Source: Helianthus annuus
Lineage: Eukaryota; Streptophyta; Magnoliopsida; Asterales; Asteraceae
Direction: 5' to 3'
Assembly: GCF_002127325.2 (NCBI RefSeq)
Contig: NC_035448.2
Span: forward strand, 11,547,408 to 11,611,407
Length of the DNA: 64,000 bases
The notes below the pieces were generated by a model. The model saw nothing but the letters and a program-made list of their open reading frames with translations, was not told the DNA's origin and did no database searches. Positions 10,276 through 21,539 of this stretch are shown here, in pieces. A program made the position numbers and the translations under genes. Within the stretch, counting starts at the first letter, position 1; every line of letters begins with the position of its first letter.

Positions 10276-11106
10276 GGGAGCGTTTGGTTTGCGGAATATT
10301 TTGGAATTGAAATTGGAATTTGTATAGGAATTAGAATTTGAAGGAATTGGATTTGGAATTTAAACATTCCAATTGGAATTGGAAATTGTTGGAATTGGAA
10401 TTTCAATTCCAATTTTGTTGCGTTTGGTTTTCAAATGAATTGGAATCCATCACCCCGGCACCCACAACCACCAGTTCGGGTCGAAACGATTCGCGTCAAA
10501 ACGGTTCGGGTCGAAGCGGTTCGGTTCGATTCGAAATGGTACTGGTCGAATCGGTTCGCGTCGAAACGGTTCGATTCGAAACGGTACGGGTCAAAACGGT
10601 ATGGGTCAAAACGTTACGCGTCGATACGATACGGGTCGAAATGGTTCGCGTCGAAACGGACGGGTCGAAACGGTTCGCGACGAAACCGTACAGGTCGAAA
10701 CGGTACAGGTTGAAACGGATCACGTCGAAATGTTACGAGTCGAAACTGTTCGCGTCGAAGCGGTACAGGTCGAAACGGTTCGGATCAAAACCAGTATAGG
10801 TTGAAACGGTTTGGATCGAAACGGTACGGGTTGAAACGGAGTGCGTCGAAATGGTCGAGGATTCCAATGAATTTACTTTAATTCCTTCACATATAGGAAG
10901 TATTTTGAATTCCTTTAGTTAAAGGAATTTGAAGGAATTCATGCCTAATTCTAATTCCAATTCCAATTCAATTGTCAACCAAACACATGAAGATTGGAAC
11001 TGGGATTCCAATTCCATCAAATTCTGTGAACCAAACATCTTAAGAGATGGAATTCAAAATCCAATTCCCTTAAATTCCATTGAATTAATGCGAACCAAAC
11101 GCCCCC
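10276..11106. mobile_element. Harbinger/Tourist-like MITE, 831 bp
   Basis: The ends are inverted: GGGAGCGTTTGGTTTGC on the left and the complement of GCGAACCAAACGCCCCC on the right. TAA lies on each side (10273-10275 and 11107-11109), matching the 3-bp TWA target preference of PIF/Harbinger elements. Subterminal sequence is rich in GGAATT/AATTCC and can fold back over long stretches. There is no transposase, so it would move only in trans. The superfamily is inferred from TSD length and TIR style. Confidence 0.75.
10468..10860. repeat. 15-bp minisatellite inside the MITE
   Basis: About 25 degenerate copies of GGTCGAAACGGTTCG fill the middle of the MITE. Because 15 is divisible by three, several frames stay open on both strands and give 5-residue repeats; these are not genes. 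The array is CpG-rich against AT-rich flanks. Confidence 0.9.
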
Positions 11107-11109
11107 TAA

Positions 11110-11628
11110 GTGTGTGGTCATGACTAAAAGTCTAAAACCACTATTATCTTATTTTAATTTATTTTTATGAAAAGAAAGGAAATATTAAATAAGGAAAGGA
11201 GGACCATGGTTGCCATGGTTTAATCCATGGGAATCATGGTGGATGAAACAAGGGGGTGGTATAGCAATCCATTAATGGGCCTACGTGGCGATCGATGACC
11301 CAACCATGCCCCTCACACCCTGTTCGGATAAAGCTTCTTTTTTTATTCAAGATTCCGGTCATTGCTCACAACGAAATCCTTTTACATGAACTTCTTATGT
11401 CTCGGCATCGCTACCATAGCAACCCCCTCCGTTTGATTAACCGACCACCAAAAGTTGTTATAGAACCAAGTCACCGATGACTCACACACTGCCTCACCAA
11501 CCCTCAATTTCTTTGATTTTTCAAACATATCTATAACAGACCTCTCAATCCAATCGGCTCACCAACCCTCCATTTCTTTGGTTCGATGGGTTTTTTTTTT
11601 TAATTAAAATGGCCAAATCACAGGGAGC
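11110..11628. other. Intergenic, nothing recognised
   Basis: Moderately AT-rich. A small cluster of CCATGG-like motifs lies at 11202-11240. I see no gene or element boundary until the chromovirus LTR at 11634. Confidence 0.4.
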
Positions 11629-11633
11629 AAAAC

Positions 11634-12764
11634 TGTCACACCCCAACCGATGGCGGAATCATCGGGGTGCGGCACTGAGCGAAACAGATTGTCCAGAAGT
11701 TTCCACAACAACTATTATACAAATTCAGTTTAACTGGTACGTCCCATACCGTATCCCGAATAAATAACAAGTTATTACAGAAGCATCTAGTCAATAAATC
11801 CTGTTCCGACAACTCAGATTTAATTATTACAAACCAAATAAATAAAATATTGTTCAAATGTTTCTAGGACCCGTCTGGACAAGATCTACAGACAGCTAAG
11901 CCCTAGACTCCTGCTCAGAGAACTATTTGTTGGGGGCCTCTAGAAACTTATTCTAGCCTCGCTTTCCTAGCAAGCAAACACCTTAAACACTTGTCACATA
12001 CGTTAAAATAAAGTCAATACATATAATGTAAAGGTGAGTTCACAAGTTTGATAATAGCATATAGAGTTCGAATAGTTTACGCATAACCAGGCACGTACAC
12101 AGAGGAAAACGAAGCATGTTAATTATCGACATGGGACCATCGATACCAACGACTGCGGGTTGACTGTCCGAGACAGTTCGCAATACATGAATACCACCAT
12201 AATCCATGCAAGTAATTGTCCTTAACAACTCCCGTGTGAACGGGTGCTGAGTCCAAACTATAGTACTACGTTGCTAAGTCAGGTAGATAGCATTCCACGT
12301 GTAAACATAATAAACAAGCATTCATTTAGTCAGGTAATACATGCGATCGGTTAGCGTTCAAATAATTGAGTAGTGTGATTCGATTGTGATTTGATAGGTA
12401 ACGTATGTAACACCCAAAAGTGCTAAAGCAAAAAGGGTTCGAGTATACTCACAGTGGTTGATTATGGATTGAAGGGAGCGCTGAGAGTAGATTAGCCTGA
12501 ATAGTTCGATAGTATAACGATGAGTAACGCGGAAATGCAAACTAGTGAAATTGGGTCGAACAGTCTGGTCGATCGAACACCAGGTTCGATCGGCTTGGAC
12601 AGTTCAAGTGGATTGTTTCTTCCTTTGAGAAGGATGTGTTTGTGTATGATGGTTTAAACTTTTGAAGTTTTTGTTGCAGTATTTGAAAACATTGAAGTAT
12701 CCTTACCTTTCAGGTCGGTCGATCGAACGGGCCGTTCGATCGGTTAGTCCAACCGCTCGGTTAG
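11634..12764 (-). repeat. gypsy-1 3' LTR, first segment
   Basis: It begins TGTCACACCCCAACCG on the plus strand and matches 27383 onward with only scattered differences. Compared with the right LTR it lacks about 69 bp near 12590, between two TCGATCG motifs, consistent with illegitimate recombination. It is cut at 12764 by the SIRE-type insertion. Confidence 0.9.
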
Positions 12765-13245
12765 TGTTAGGCCCTAAAGTGTGAGACTGACGCATCAAAT
12801 TAATCCAACCGGCTATGGTTACGAACTGGGCTTTACCGGGTTAGTTAATATTAGGTTTTGGACCTTTATAGGTCACTTGGGCCAAGCTTTAGGCCATGTG
12901 GGCCAAGCAGGCCCAAGGGGAGCCCATGTAGGGGATTGGGCTTGTCCATGTATATAAACAAGTTTTAGACTTGTTTTAGGGTTGGAACTTCATAGTTACA
13001 GATTTCCTAGAGAGAGAGCTAGAGGTTTCGAGTTGGTGGTGATCATTTGTACCAGACGGTTTTGCTTATTCAAGTAATAGAATCGTGTGCAAGTGGTTAA
13101 AAGTGATTCGGTTTGTTCTTCGTTTCATATTTTCGGTTCGTTCTTCATATTTCTCGATTTGTTCTTGAATCACATCAAGTTTGGATTCCGCACAAACTTG
13201 GTGTTGTTTGATATCATTGAAAGATCCGGTTAAACGGGACTTACA
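12765..13245 (+). repeat. 5' LTR of pol-less SIRE-type element
   Basis: It starts TGTTAGGCCC and ends GGGACTTACA. A TATATAAA box at about 12951-12958 is the likely promoter. Its 3' end resembles the LTR at 5050-5678. Confidence 0.92.
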
Positions 13246-13247
13246 AG

Positions 13248-13260
13248 TGGTATCAGAGCC
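13248..13260 (+). promoter_or_regulatory. Primer binding site (initiator Met tRNA)
   Basis: TGGTATCAGAGCC starts two bases after the LTR end and matches the 3' end of plant initiator methionine tRNA, the usual primer for this class. Confidence 0.92.
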
Positions 13261-14630
13261 TTTAGAACCTGTTCTAGGCTCGGTGTGATATCAAAGATTC
13301 AGGATTTTCGTTAATTTTGGTCCGGTGTTCTTCGCGTTCTTCGTAGTATTCATCGAAACTTGATAAAAATCACTATTTTTGGATGTTTTGATTTTGAAAA
13401 GGAATGTTAAAAGGATTAAACGTAATTTTTAAAATTTTGAAAATATCTTGTTTTTAAAATCTTTGCAGATTTTCGGTGATTTGTTTATTTTACAAAATCT
13501 TTTGAAAATTTGTTTTCTTTAGAATTCAAATTTCAAACACGTTTCATCCTCACATCTTCAAAACATCCAAGTCGCAACCATCTGATCATCCGGTCACGGT
13601 TACGAGTCGCATCAACAGCTCCTCATTTGGAAAAACTCACAACCACCGACTCATTTATTTCACGAGTCGCATCAACCGCAACCACCGACTCGCAACCGTG
13701 AGAGTTCATCCACCGACTCATTTGGAAAAACTCACAACCACCGACTCGCAACCAGATTTCGGTTCATCACGTTTCACTCGCAACCTACATTTGACTCGCA
13801 ACCGTCATTCTGCAGCCACACTTTCAGTGATTATCACTCGCAACCATCCTTCAAAAGGCTGATCGTCTTCTCAAAGTCGCAACACGGTTTCGGCTCTTCA
13901 CGTTTTCGTTCCGACTCGTAATCTCCGACTCGCAACCACGGTTCCGAGTCGCAACCGGGTTTCGAGTTCACAGCAAATCTTCAACAGTCGATCATCATCA
14001 TCCTCCGGTCATCATCAACATCGATCATCATCATAAGGAGAGTCTGTCAACCGGCCTGCAACTATACACCATCAACTTCCTCCGACCACCGTTAATCACC
14101 ATCCTCTGTCGCTAATTTTTCTCCGGTCACCTGTTCACCCTACGTCAACCACCACATCAGATCCACCACATCAGAACTAGTCGCAACCTGCCACCACATT
14201 TTCCGGTCATCGTCTTCATCTCATCATCATCGTCATTCAACCTCCGATCACACCGACGATCACCACCTTCGTACGGACCTCCATAACCACCACCTCCGAT
14301 CTCCTTTGTCCTCGTCTTCATCTCCTGTCACCGTCTCTCGAACCTCCTGTCATCAACATCATCGTTCACCACCCTTTCTCCACTCCGATCATCACTCACA
14401 CACCACCGCCGTCCTCTGTTATTCTCCGTTCAATATTGTCTTATCATCTTCATCACTTAGTCATTTTGTGGTAGTGGCGGCAGTTTTTAAAATTAGGGTT
14501 TGGTGTTGTTTCTACGTAGAAGAAGACAGAAACGACAATCATTTGAATTCGTTGTTTACTGTTTTTATTTATTTAATTATAATAATAAATAATCATAATC
14601 ATTAAGTCATAATTGCTTAATCATTGGTTT

Positions 14631-14675
<45 letters not shown>

Positions 14676-14867
14676 TAGGTTTTTCTAATTAATAAAAAAA
14701 AAAAGGTGGAGTTTTGTTTGGTGGTAAACTTGGTTTGACAGGTTTTGAGGTACGGTTCAGAAAGCGGGTTCGATTGAGTGCAAAGTGTTTGATTTAGCGA
14801 GTACACGGGTTCTCGTTGGTTTGTGTTTTGAGGAGAAGATCAAAAGTGTCAACTACCCTCTGAAATT
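13261..14867 (+). other. Long 5' leader with CGCAACC reiterations
   Basis: No open frame of interest lies between PBS and gag. From about 13570 to 14190 the motif CGCAAC, often as ACTCGCAACC, recurs ten or more times among C/T-rich sequence. A leader this long and repetitive may serve RNA packaging or translation control; that is inference. Confidence 0.6.
14629..14676 (+). repeat. (TAA)n microsatellite
   Basis: About 15 uninterrupted ATA/TAA units in the leader of the pol-less SIRE-type element, followed by an A-run near 14694. Confidence 0.95.
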
Positions 14868-17096
14868 ATGACATTCATCACTAAAGAAGACATACTTTCT
14901 GTCTTTTGCACTCCTGAGTGCCGAGGAAGGGTTGAGGCTTATAGGATACAAAACGCTGAGCTAATCGAAGACTACAATGAAATTAAACGGAAAAATTTCA
15001 CTTTAACGAAAAACGAAAAACTTTTCAAAGAGAAAATCGAAGCTCAGCGTAAGGACATCGTTCAACTCAAGGACGATGTTAGTGTAGCTACGGCCCAACT
15101 CATGATAGTCAAAGAAAAACTGTGTGAGGTGACTAAAGAACTGGAGAATGTTAGGGATAAATACCAAATTAATCAGTTAAACATTAAAAAATTCGATTCC
15201 TCCAGTAAATTAGTCAAAAATCTGTGTGATCAACAATTAGCATATTCTAAAAAGAAAGGGTCGGGATTGGGTTATAATCAGACTCCTCCTCCGTACAATG
15301 ATAATTACACTTATTTACCGATGACTGAGGAGGAGATGATGAACGAGAGTAAAATGACTTATGGTTCGAAAAACAACAAATCGTCTGTTCATGACAGACA
15401 AGTTGAGAAACAAAAGTCTACTCCATTGAATTTTGTTCCCAAAGGCACAATTGATCCTAATGTTTCATCTTCATGTGCAGATGATAGCTCTGAAGTAAAG
15501 AGTGGTGATGTTCATGGGAGTGATCCGGTCATTAGTTCAAATGTTTCTGAACCATATTTTGAACATTATTCTGAACCAACTGAGTCTGACATTGCTTTTA
15601 CTAGTTCTTTGTTTGCGTCGTTTTCTGCTTATGTTTCATCTTGTGTATCTGATGTTTCTAACCCTTTGGTTGATGAAAGTGTCACAGGTGAGGTCCCTCA
15701 GGATACATTCAGTGAAACCACTGAAACCTCTTCCCAAGAAAATCAAGAATGTCCTGATTCTTCTTCTGAATCGGCCTCAGTGGATGTCCCTAATGTTGAA
15801 TCTAGTGGGACCACATTGGAAACCGTGACTGAAAGCAGACCTCAAGTAGATTCACATGATACATGTGTTGACGAAACATGTGTTGATGAAACTTCATCTT
15901 CTTCATCTTCTGAAATTAAAACTGAACCTGATTTTGTAAAAGAAGAAAACGGAGTTGAAATAAATGAAAAGTCACAAGAAAATGTTTCTGATAAGGGAAT
16001 TAAAACAGAAACTGAATCGTCTTTTCAAAATGATCCTGATAAAATTATAAAAGACGAAAAACATCATCTATCTGAATCTCATGCCTCTGCTAGTTCTGAT
16101 CAACAGGTACAGAAAGAATCAGAAAAGGCACATGGGACACAAGCAAAGCAACCTAAGCAAGCTCGGTCATCTAGACCCACCAAATCAGCTACTGCTGCTG
16201 GCTGTCAGAATATCCACACATTGAAACGACAGACATGTTTCAACTGTGGAATTCCTGGACACATTGCTAGAAATTGTGTTCATCGTCCAAAAGTGCAACG
16301 AAATGCCAACACTCACTCGTGTGCTGATGTTTGTGAGCCGGTTCACAACAAGCGGAATGAGTCAAAGCAAGCAGATCAAAGTCAGGGGTATGCGAAGTCT
16401 GCTTATCAAGGACAATCACGATCTCATAAGGCTCGTGACAAAGTGATTGAAAGCTCCAATATGGGAGAAAAGACGAAAAATGGTGCTCAGAGCAACAAGA
16501 CTTCTGCAAACAACAAATACAAGCACCCCAATTCGTCTTCATCTAAGAGAAATGTGCAGTCACATCCAACGCAAAAAGGACCGGTTTGTCCTTCAGGACC
16601 TGCTAGAGCGAATCAAGCGGCTCAAAACGTCTTTCCGGTGAAAAGACAAACTTGCTACAATTGTGGCATTGCGGGTCACATTGCTAGAAACTGCACAAGG
16701 CGTCCCTACGTACCCTACTATATGCAAAATCAGAGGGTTACACCAAAGGACAACTACCATTCTAAGCCAATGAAGGTATCTTCACCTAAGGCAATGAAGA
16801 ATGTGAATCCCACGGTTAAACCTTCTGATGGGGATTGGAATGCTGCTAAAGCAAAAAGAAAACAAGCTTTGAAACCTACAAAAATTTTGAAAAATAATAA
16901 GGTTGATAAGCCAAATGTTTTGCCAAAGGCATCTAAGAAACTAGAAAAGCCTAAACAAATTTGGAGAGCAAAACAAAAAGCAGCTACGTCTCCAATCCTT
17001 GAAATTAAAGGGGACTTGTGTTTAAAAGAAGTGTCTTATTTTGATGCTTCAGGAAATCCCAGGACCACGATGGCCTGGGTACCCATGTCTTACTAA
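14868..17096 (+). CDS. Gag-like protein with two CCHC knuckles (742 aa)
   Basis: The start ATG follows the leader and the frame is uninterrupted. Residues about 30-115 are rich in K, E and L with heptad character (coiled coil). A long acidic, serine-rich middle follows. Two CX2CX4HX4C knuckles are visible, CFNCGIPGHIARNC near residue 460 and CYNCGIAGHIARNC near residue 597, and then a lysine-rich C-terminus. I do not recognise the capsid (UBN2-type) domain expected at the N-terminus of copia gag, so it may be only the nucleocapsid half. It probably binds RNA and may help the element RNA join particles made by a relative. An intact 742-codon frame in an element lacking pol suggests selection or recent loss of pol. 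Confidence 0.85.
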   Translation: MTFITKEDILSVFCTPECRGRVEAYRIQNAELIEDYNEIKRKNFTLTKNEKLFKEKIEAQRKDIVQLKDDVSVATAQLMIVKEKLCEVTKELENVRDKYQINQLNIKKFDSSSKLVKNLCDQQLAYSKKKGSGLGYNQTPPPYNDNYTYLPMTEEEMMNESKMTYGSKNNKSSVHDRQVEKQKSTPLNFVPKGTIDPNVSSSCADDSSEVKSGDVHGSDPVISSNVSEPYFEHYSEPTESDIAFTSSLFASFSAYVSSCVSDVSNPLVDESVTGEVPQDTFSETTETSSQENQECPDSSSESASVDVPNVESSGTTLETVTESRPQVDSHDTCVDETCVDETSSSSSSEIKTEPDFVKEENGVEINEKSQENVSDKGIKTETESSFQNDPDKIIKDEKHHLSESHASASSDQQVQKESEKAHGTQAKQPKQARSSRPTKSATAAGCQNIHTLKRQTCFNCGIPGHIARNCVHRPKVQRNANTHSCADVCEPVHNKRNESKQADQSQGYAKSAYQGQSRSHKARDKVIESSNMGEKTKNGAQSNKTSANNKYKHPNSSSSKRNVQSHPTQKGPVCPSGPARANQAAQNVFPVKRQTCYNCGIAGHIARNCTRRPYVPYYMQNQRVTPKDNYHSKPMKVSSPKAMKNVNPTVKPSDGDWNAAKAKRKQALKPTKILKNNKVDKPNVLPKASKKLEKPKQIWRAKQKAATSPILEIKGDLCLKEVSYFDASGNPRTTMAWVPMSY

Positions 17097-17132
17097 TCTC
17101 CTTACCTTTCAGGAACAACTAAGGAGGAGCTG

Positions 17133-17260
17133 TTGACAATCTCTGGAATGTTGATAGCAGTTGTTCCAGAGATAAAAACGGGTAACATTTCACTGTTGCA
17201 AAAAGTTCAAATTTTTTTTACAGATGATATGTTTCCTTTGGAGGAGATAAACGAAGTAAG
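17133..17260 (+). pseudogene. Protease remnant and pol deletion scar
   Basis: In the frame one base off the open frame, codons from about 17147 read WNVDSSCSRDK, matching the copia protease motif WxVDSGCSRHMTG. After one extra base in an A-run the sequence continues TGNISLLQKV, the normal sequel, and then passes directly to unrelated noncoding DNA. Integrase, RT and RNase H are missing. This shows descent from a full SIRE element. Confidence 0.75.
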
Positions 17261-19429
17261 AAATGATCAGCAAAAGGTACTGTTTAAATTCAGAACTTTG
17301 ATTTGTCTTCAATCTGATGACAGAACGGTTAAGCAAAAATATTTTCTCTTTTTCTTAGTTTATAACCTTGTATATAAAGTGTCCTTTCTCTTGTAAATGG
17401 TAAATTTGCGCAAAAATCCAAGATTTATGCACAAATTTAGGGGGGGAGAGGAACATATAGATAGATATAGAGTTTAGGGGGAGAAAACTCAGAAAAGAAA
17501 AAAATACAAAAAGAGTTTGATGTATATATATGTGTTGCTTTAGGGGGAGAAAAATGAGAAAAACACAAAAACATTAGAAAAACAAAAAGCCAAAAAGAAA
17601 AATTGCATGATATGGGAAGTGAAATAAATGTTCGTGTTAAAGGGTTTGACTAACACATGTAAGGTGCCATAGCTGAAAAGACTTGGATCTACTGCGATAT
17701 GTCGATAGGCTTGACGCTCAACATGATAAAAGATACTTTGTGATATATACATAATGAACTATGTACCATGTGGGTAACATATCAACGGCGTATGATTTTA
17801 TGGTCTTAAATCTTGCGTTGATAGATAGCCAACATCTGAGGTTTCGGGTCTTTATATTGTTGAATCACCCGGGGATATCTTGGCTGTCCTTCTGCTTAGA
17901 ACTAAAATTGTACATGACCCCAGGAAAGAAAGTCACTTGGAATTAGCTCATATCTATTTGAATGTCTGTATGTTGTCCCGATACACACAATTTTGATCTG
18001 ATTCTGAAATCTTCTCTGAAAAAGTCGTGTACCTCCTCTGCTGCATCCAGATATATGCTGACCTGGAGGTGCTAGGCAACGTCAGCTTCTGCTGCATCCA
18101 GATACATGCTGACCTAGTTGTACGTTGTCGCGCTGTAGATCTAATACACCCGAAAGAGGCCCTCTAGTGCCCAAAAGAAACCCAAATAAACCTATATCAA
18201 ATTGAGAAAAACTCATTTGATCTGTATATTATATCATCCCTGCAAAAGATCTATTCTGTTCTCTTCTCAACCTATTCCCAGTTAAGATTTCAGAAATCTG
18301 GATTGGACTTGTGAAATATGTGGTAGGGAAGATACTTGCATGATAGAGTGTGTTGTTTATATTTCCGGGATTTGATTAGTATTTATTTGGGTGTTCATTG
18401 TTAAGAAATCAAAACATGATAAAACAGATTATATGCAGACCTAGACACAGTCAGGATATCTTAAAGGATGACATCAGTATACTCACTTGTTACGATGAAT
18501 CGTTGTGCTTACCTTGATCGCGGGGGTATGCCTTGGAATGGGACACACGGGTATAATAGTATAATATTACCTTAAGCATATCACGAAGTTGAAAAATTCA
18601 AAGTTGAGCGTTAAAGTTTAAGTGGACAAACATATTGGCAATCGCATAGACCAGTTTGATTAGGCTCGTACTGAAAAGTGTTCCTTAGTCTGCCTGAGAA
18701 CGAATTTTGATCCCATTGCAATTGTAATTGTATATTATGGTAGTTGTTTATATTTTGAGTTTTTATTTGTTTTAGTTCTTAAAAATTAAAAAATTAAAAA
18801 AAAAATAGAAAAATTTCAAAAATCCAAAAATAGTGTGTTTATTTGTTTCTCTTAAAATTAAAAATGTAACCGTTCTTGAAGATTTGACTGATCATCAAAA
18901 GTTAAAAGAATTTAAATCGTGAAATTTCATGTACCTAGTGTTCATGTGGTACTCTCCCTGTTGCATAAGAAATGTTTGCTTATGAGTTTGTGAGCATGTG
19001 CAGAACTTGATTTCAATCAAGAACAGGGGTTGATGAAGACTGAGCTGCTGTTAGTTGCTGAAGAAGTCTGAAACAGCACAACAACAAGGTGTACCTGAGT
19101 CAGAAGAACCGGATACAAGACGCCGTCTGACAGTGAAAGTACATTCGAAGAAGTACCGTGAACCTGCTTGAAAGACAAAGACTGAAGAAGAAAAGAGCTG
19201 TTGAGAATCCTCCTCTCACATTCTTTTGACAAGAGTTTCAAGCAAATGCTGATCGAGATCCTGATATGAAGCTAACCACAAGAGCTGAAGAAAGAGACCC
19301 AGTGCTGAGAGTTCAGAAGTCAAGAACTTCCACAACATCTGCAGCTTAGAGACAACCATAGATTTCGTTGAAGACGTTGCTGAATTCAAGTCATGAAGAC
19401 AATTTGATGGCATCAGTCTAGGGGGAGAT
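17261..19429 (+). other. 3' noncoding region with repeated polypurine tracts
   Basis: AGGGGGAG-type tracts occur near 17438, 17475 and 17541, and the functional one at 19420-19428 precedes the 3' LTR. The part 17680-18700 is collinear with the noncoding 3' region of the SIRE-type element at the window start. A direct repeat of CTGCTGCATCCAGATA and GCTGACCT occurs at about 18038 and 18090. No credible protein is present. Confidence 0.7.
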
Positions 19430-19909
19430 TGTTAGGCCCTAAAGTGTGAGACTGACGCATCAAATTAATCCAACCGGCTATGGTTACGAACTGGGCTTTA
19501 CCGGGTTAGTTAATATTAGGTTTTGGACCTTTATAGGTCACTTGGGCCAAGCTTTAGGCCATGTGGGCCAAGCAGGCCCAAGGGGAGCCCATGTAGGGGA
19601 TTGGCTTGTCCATGTATATAAACAAGTTTTAGACTTGTTTTAGGGTTGGAACTTCATAGTTACAGATTTCCTAGAGAGAGAGCTAGAGGTTTCGAGTTGG
19701 TGGTGATCATTTGTACCAGACGGTTTTGCTTATTCAAGTAATAGAATCGTGTGCAAGTGGTTAAAAGTGATTCGGTTTGTTCTTCGTTTCATATTTTCGG
19801 TTCGTTCTTCATATTTCTCGATTTGTTCTTGAATCACATCAAGTTTGGATTCCGCACAAACTTGGTGTTGTTTGATATCATTGAAAGATCCGGTTAAACG
19901 GGACTTACA
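19430..19909 (+). repeat. 3' LTR of pol-less SIRE-type element
   Basis: Nearly identical to 12765-13245; the PPT CTAGGGGGAGAT lies directly upstream and the TSD GTTAG directly downstream. Confidence 0.93.
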
Positions 19910-19914
19910 GTTAG

Positions 19915-21539
19915 GTACTTCATGATATGGTCCTCAGCAGGGTGTCACTCGATCGGACGGTATGTTCGATCGGGTGGCACTCCTATGCTTTGGACGAGTT
20001 GAAAATTGGTTAAGTGTTGAAGTATAATATCTCATGATTCGAACAGTAATGTTACTAATCGAGTAGCATATTCGATCGAACATCACCTCGTCAATTGTAT
20101 ACTTCATGAAATCTGTATTGTGTGGGTCCATGTGCTAGCCGATCGGCTGGCCCGGTCGATCGGATGGCATGTCCGATCGGCTGGACTGTTCGTTCGAACA
20201 GCCTAGCCGTTCGGCCAGCATTCCTGACCTGGTCGGCCTGTCTTCTAACACTTGGCTGTTTTGATTATCTTGATATGATGTTGAGGTATTTTTACAACGA
20301 GTTGAACCATAGAACATGGGTTCTTACTTGTTTCACCGGTTCGGACAGGAATCACCCAAGTCCGGCCAGTAAACTGTTCGGAACGGTAGTTTAACGCTTA
20401 ACCCAAAATCAGTGAACCTCATAGTTAGAATCCGAACCTTGAACCACGTGATTGTTAGAATGATTAGTGAGCTGGTTCAAGCTCCGTTTCTACCGGTTTT
20501 AGCGTGTTGAGTGTAAAAGAGTTGGAAGAAGGTCGGAAATTCCGTCTTTCGATCTTTTACACCGTGAAATGTTAAGATCTATCATAGATCTTAGTTTGTT
20601 TATGTGGAAATCGGTTAGATCTAAGCTATTCACGGTTGAATGAGGCCAAAGGATGATGTTCTTCAAGAACACCATGATGACATCACCCAAGAACTCTTAG
20701 ATCTTGGTGATTTCACGGTTAGAAATCAAGATTTGAAAGATAGAAAGGTGTAGAATCGTGTAATGAACAAGAACGTACAAGATTTAGAGTGAAAACTTAC
20801 CGGATCGGAGAGAAATCTGAGAAAAAGTGAAGAACAAAGGCTGGTTCGGTCAGAGCTTTCCAAAAGTGGAAATGAAGACAATGACAACCCTATTTATAGG
20901 CTTCCAAAAGGGGAAAGGGGTAACCGATCGGACAGGCATCCTGGTCGGCTGGCCTGCTCGATCGAACAGGCTGTTTGATCGGCTGGCTTGTTCGATCGGG
21001 GTGTCCTGTTCGATTGGCACAACTTCTTGAGTGTTTCGCGACGATTTTTGATATTTCGATTCCGATGAACGATGATTCGAGTACGATAGAGTTCCTAATC
21101 AAATTACTTTCAGTCCTAACCACTATATCTAACATAAGCATCCTGATTTCACATTTCGGTTTCGATTTCGATTGAGTTCGATGGCTTTTCGAGTTTCGAT
21201 TCGATTTAATTTGATCACCACACATAGCAACATAAAGAAAACACGCACAAGTAACACATAAGGCACACCCACACGTATAACAATACCAAAGTTCGCATAA
21301 TCCGAGGTTCGATGATTGATTCGATTAGCTTGATTATCGATTTATTAACTTTATTGCATTATTACCTCCTGCTATCCAAGGTCGATTAACGATTCTCATT
21401 CGATTAACATTCGATTCATTTGCTTAGACAACACTTACTCAACATAATACAAAAATTAAAATAGATTAATTACAATAAAAGGAGTCAAAGTTTGACTTTT
21501 ATTTTTGACTTTGACTTTCTGAAAACACGGGGTGTTACA
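19915..21539 (-). repeat. gypsy-1 3' LTR, second segment
   Basis: It resumes the LTR after the nested insertion and matches 28580-30206. It contains many CGATCG motifs and a plus-strand CTATTTATAG that reads as a TATA box on the minus strand, and ends GGGGTGTTACA. The short open frames here are not genes. Confidence 0.9.

Larger units (their letters stand above)
12765..19909 (+). mobile_element. Young, pol-less SIRE-type copia element
   Basis: It is flanked by GTTAG at 12760-12764 and 19910-19914. The LTRs are 12765-13245 (481 bp) and 19430-19909 (480 bp); the only difference I noticed is one missing G near 19605, so the insertion is recent. It has a PBS and a terminal PPT, a 742-codon gag-type frame, and no integrase, RT or RNase H. 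A short protease remnant just after gag shows that pol was lost by deletion. It must depend on an autonomous relative for movement. Confidence 0.93.

Noticed and set aside
10338..10804. Several long open frames on both strands with VETVRVETV-like repeats
   Set aside because: They are products of a 15-bp minisatellite, which keeps several frames open; no independent coding signal.
13510..13701. Small frame at the start of the pol-less SIRE-type leader, and the frame at 14306-14605
   Set aside because: Repeat-derived C/T-rich composition; no conservation visible and far from gag.
12765..19914. Possibility that the two gypsy-1 LTR segments are separate solo LTRs
   Set aside because: A GTTAG target duplication and continuous alignment with the right LTR show a single LTR split by the SIRE-type insertion.
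20122..21225. Open frames in the gypsy-1 LTR, repeated at 28789-29937
   Set aside because: LTR sequence with CGATCG repeats; the frames are on both strands and overlap.
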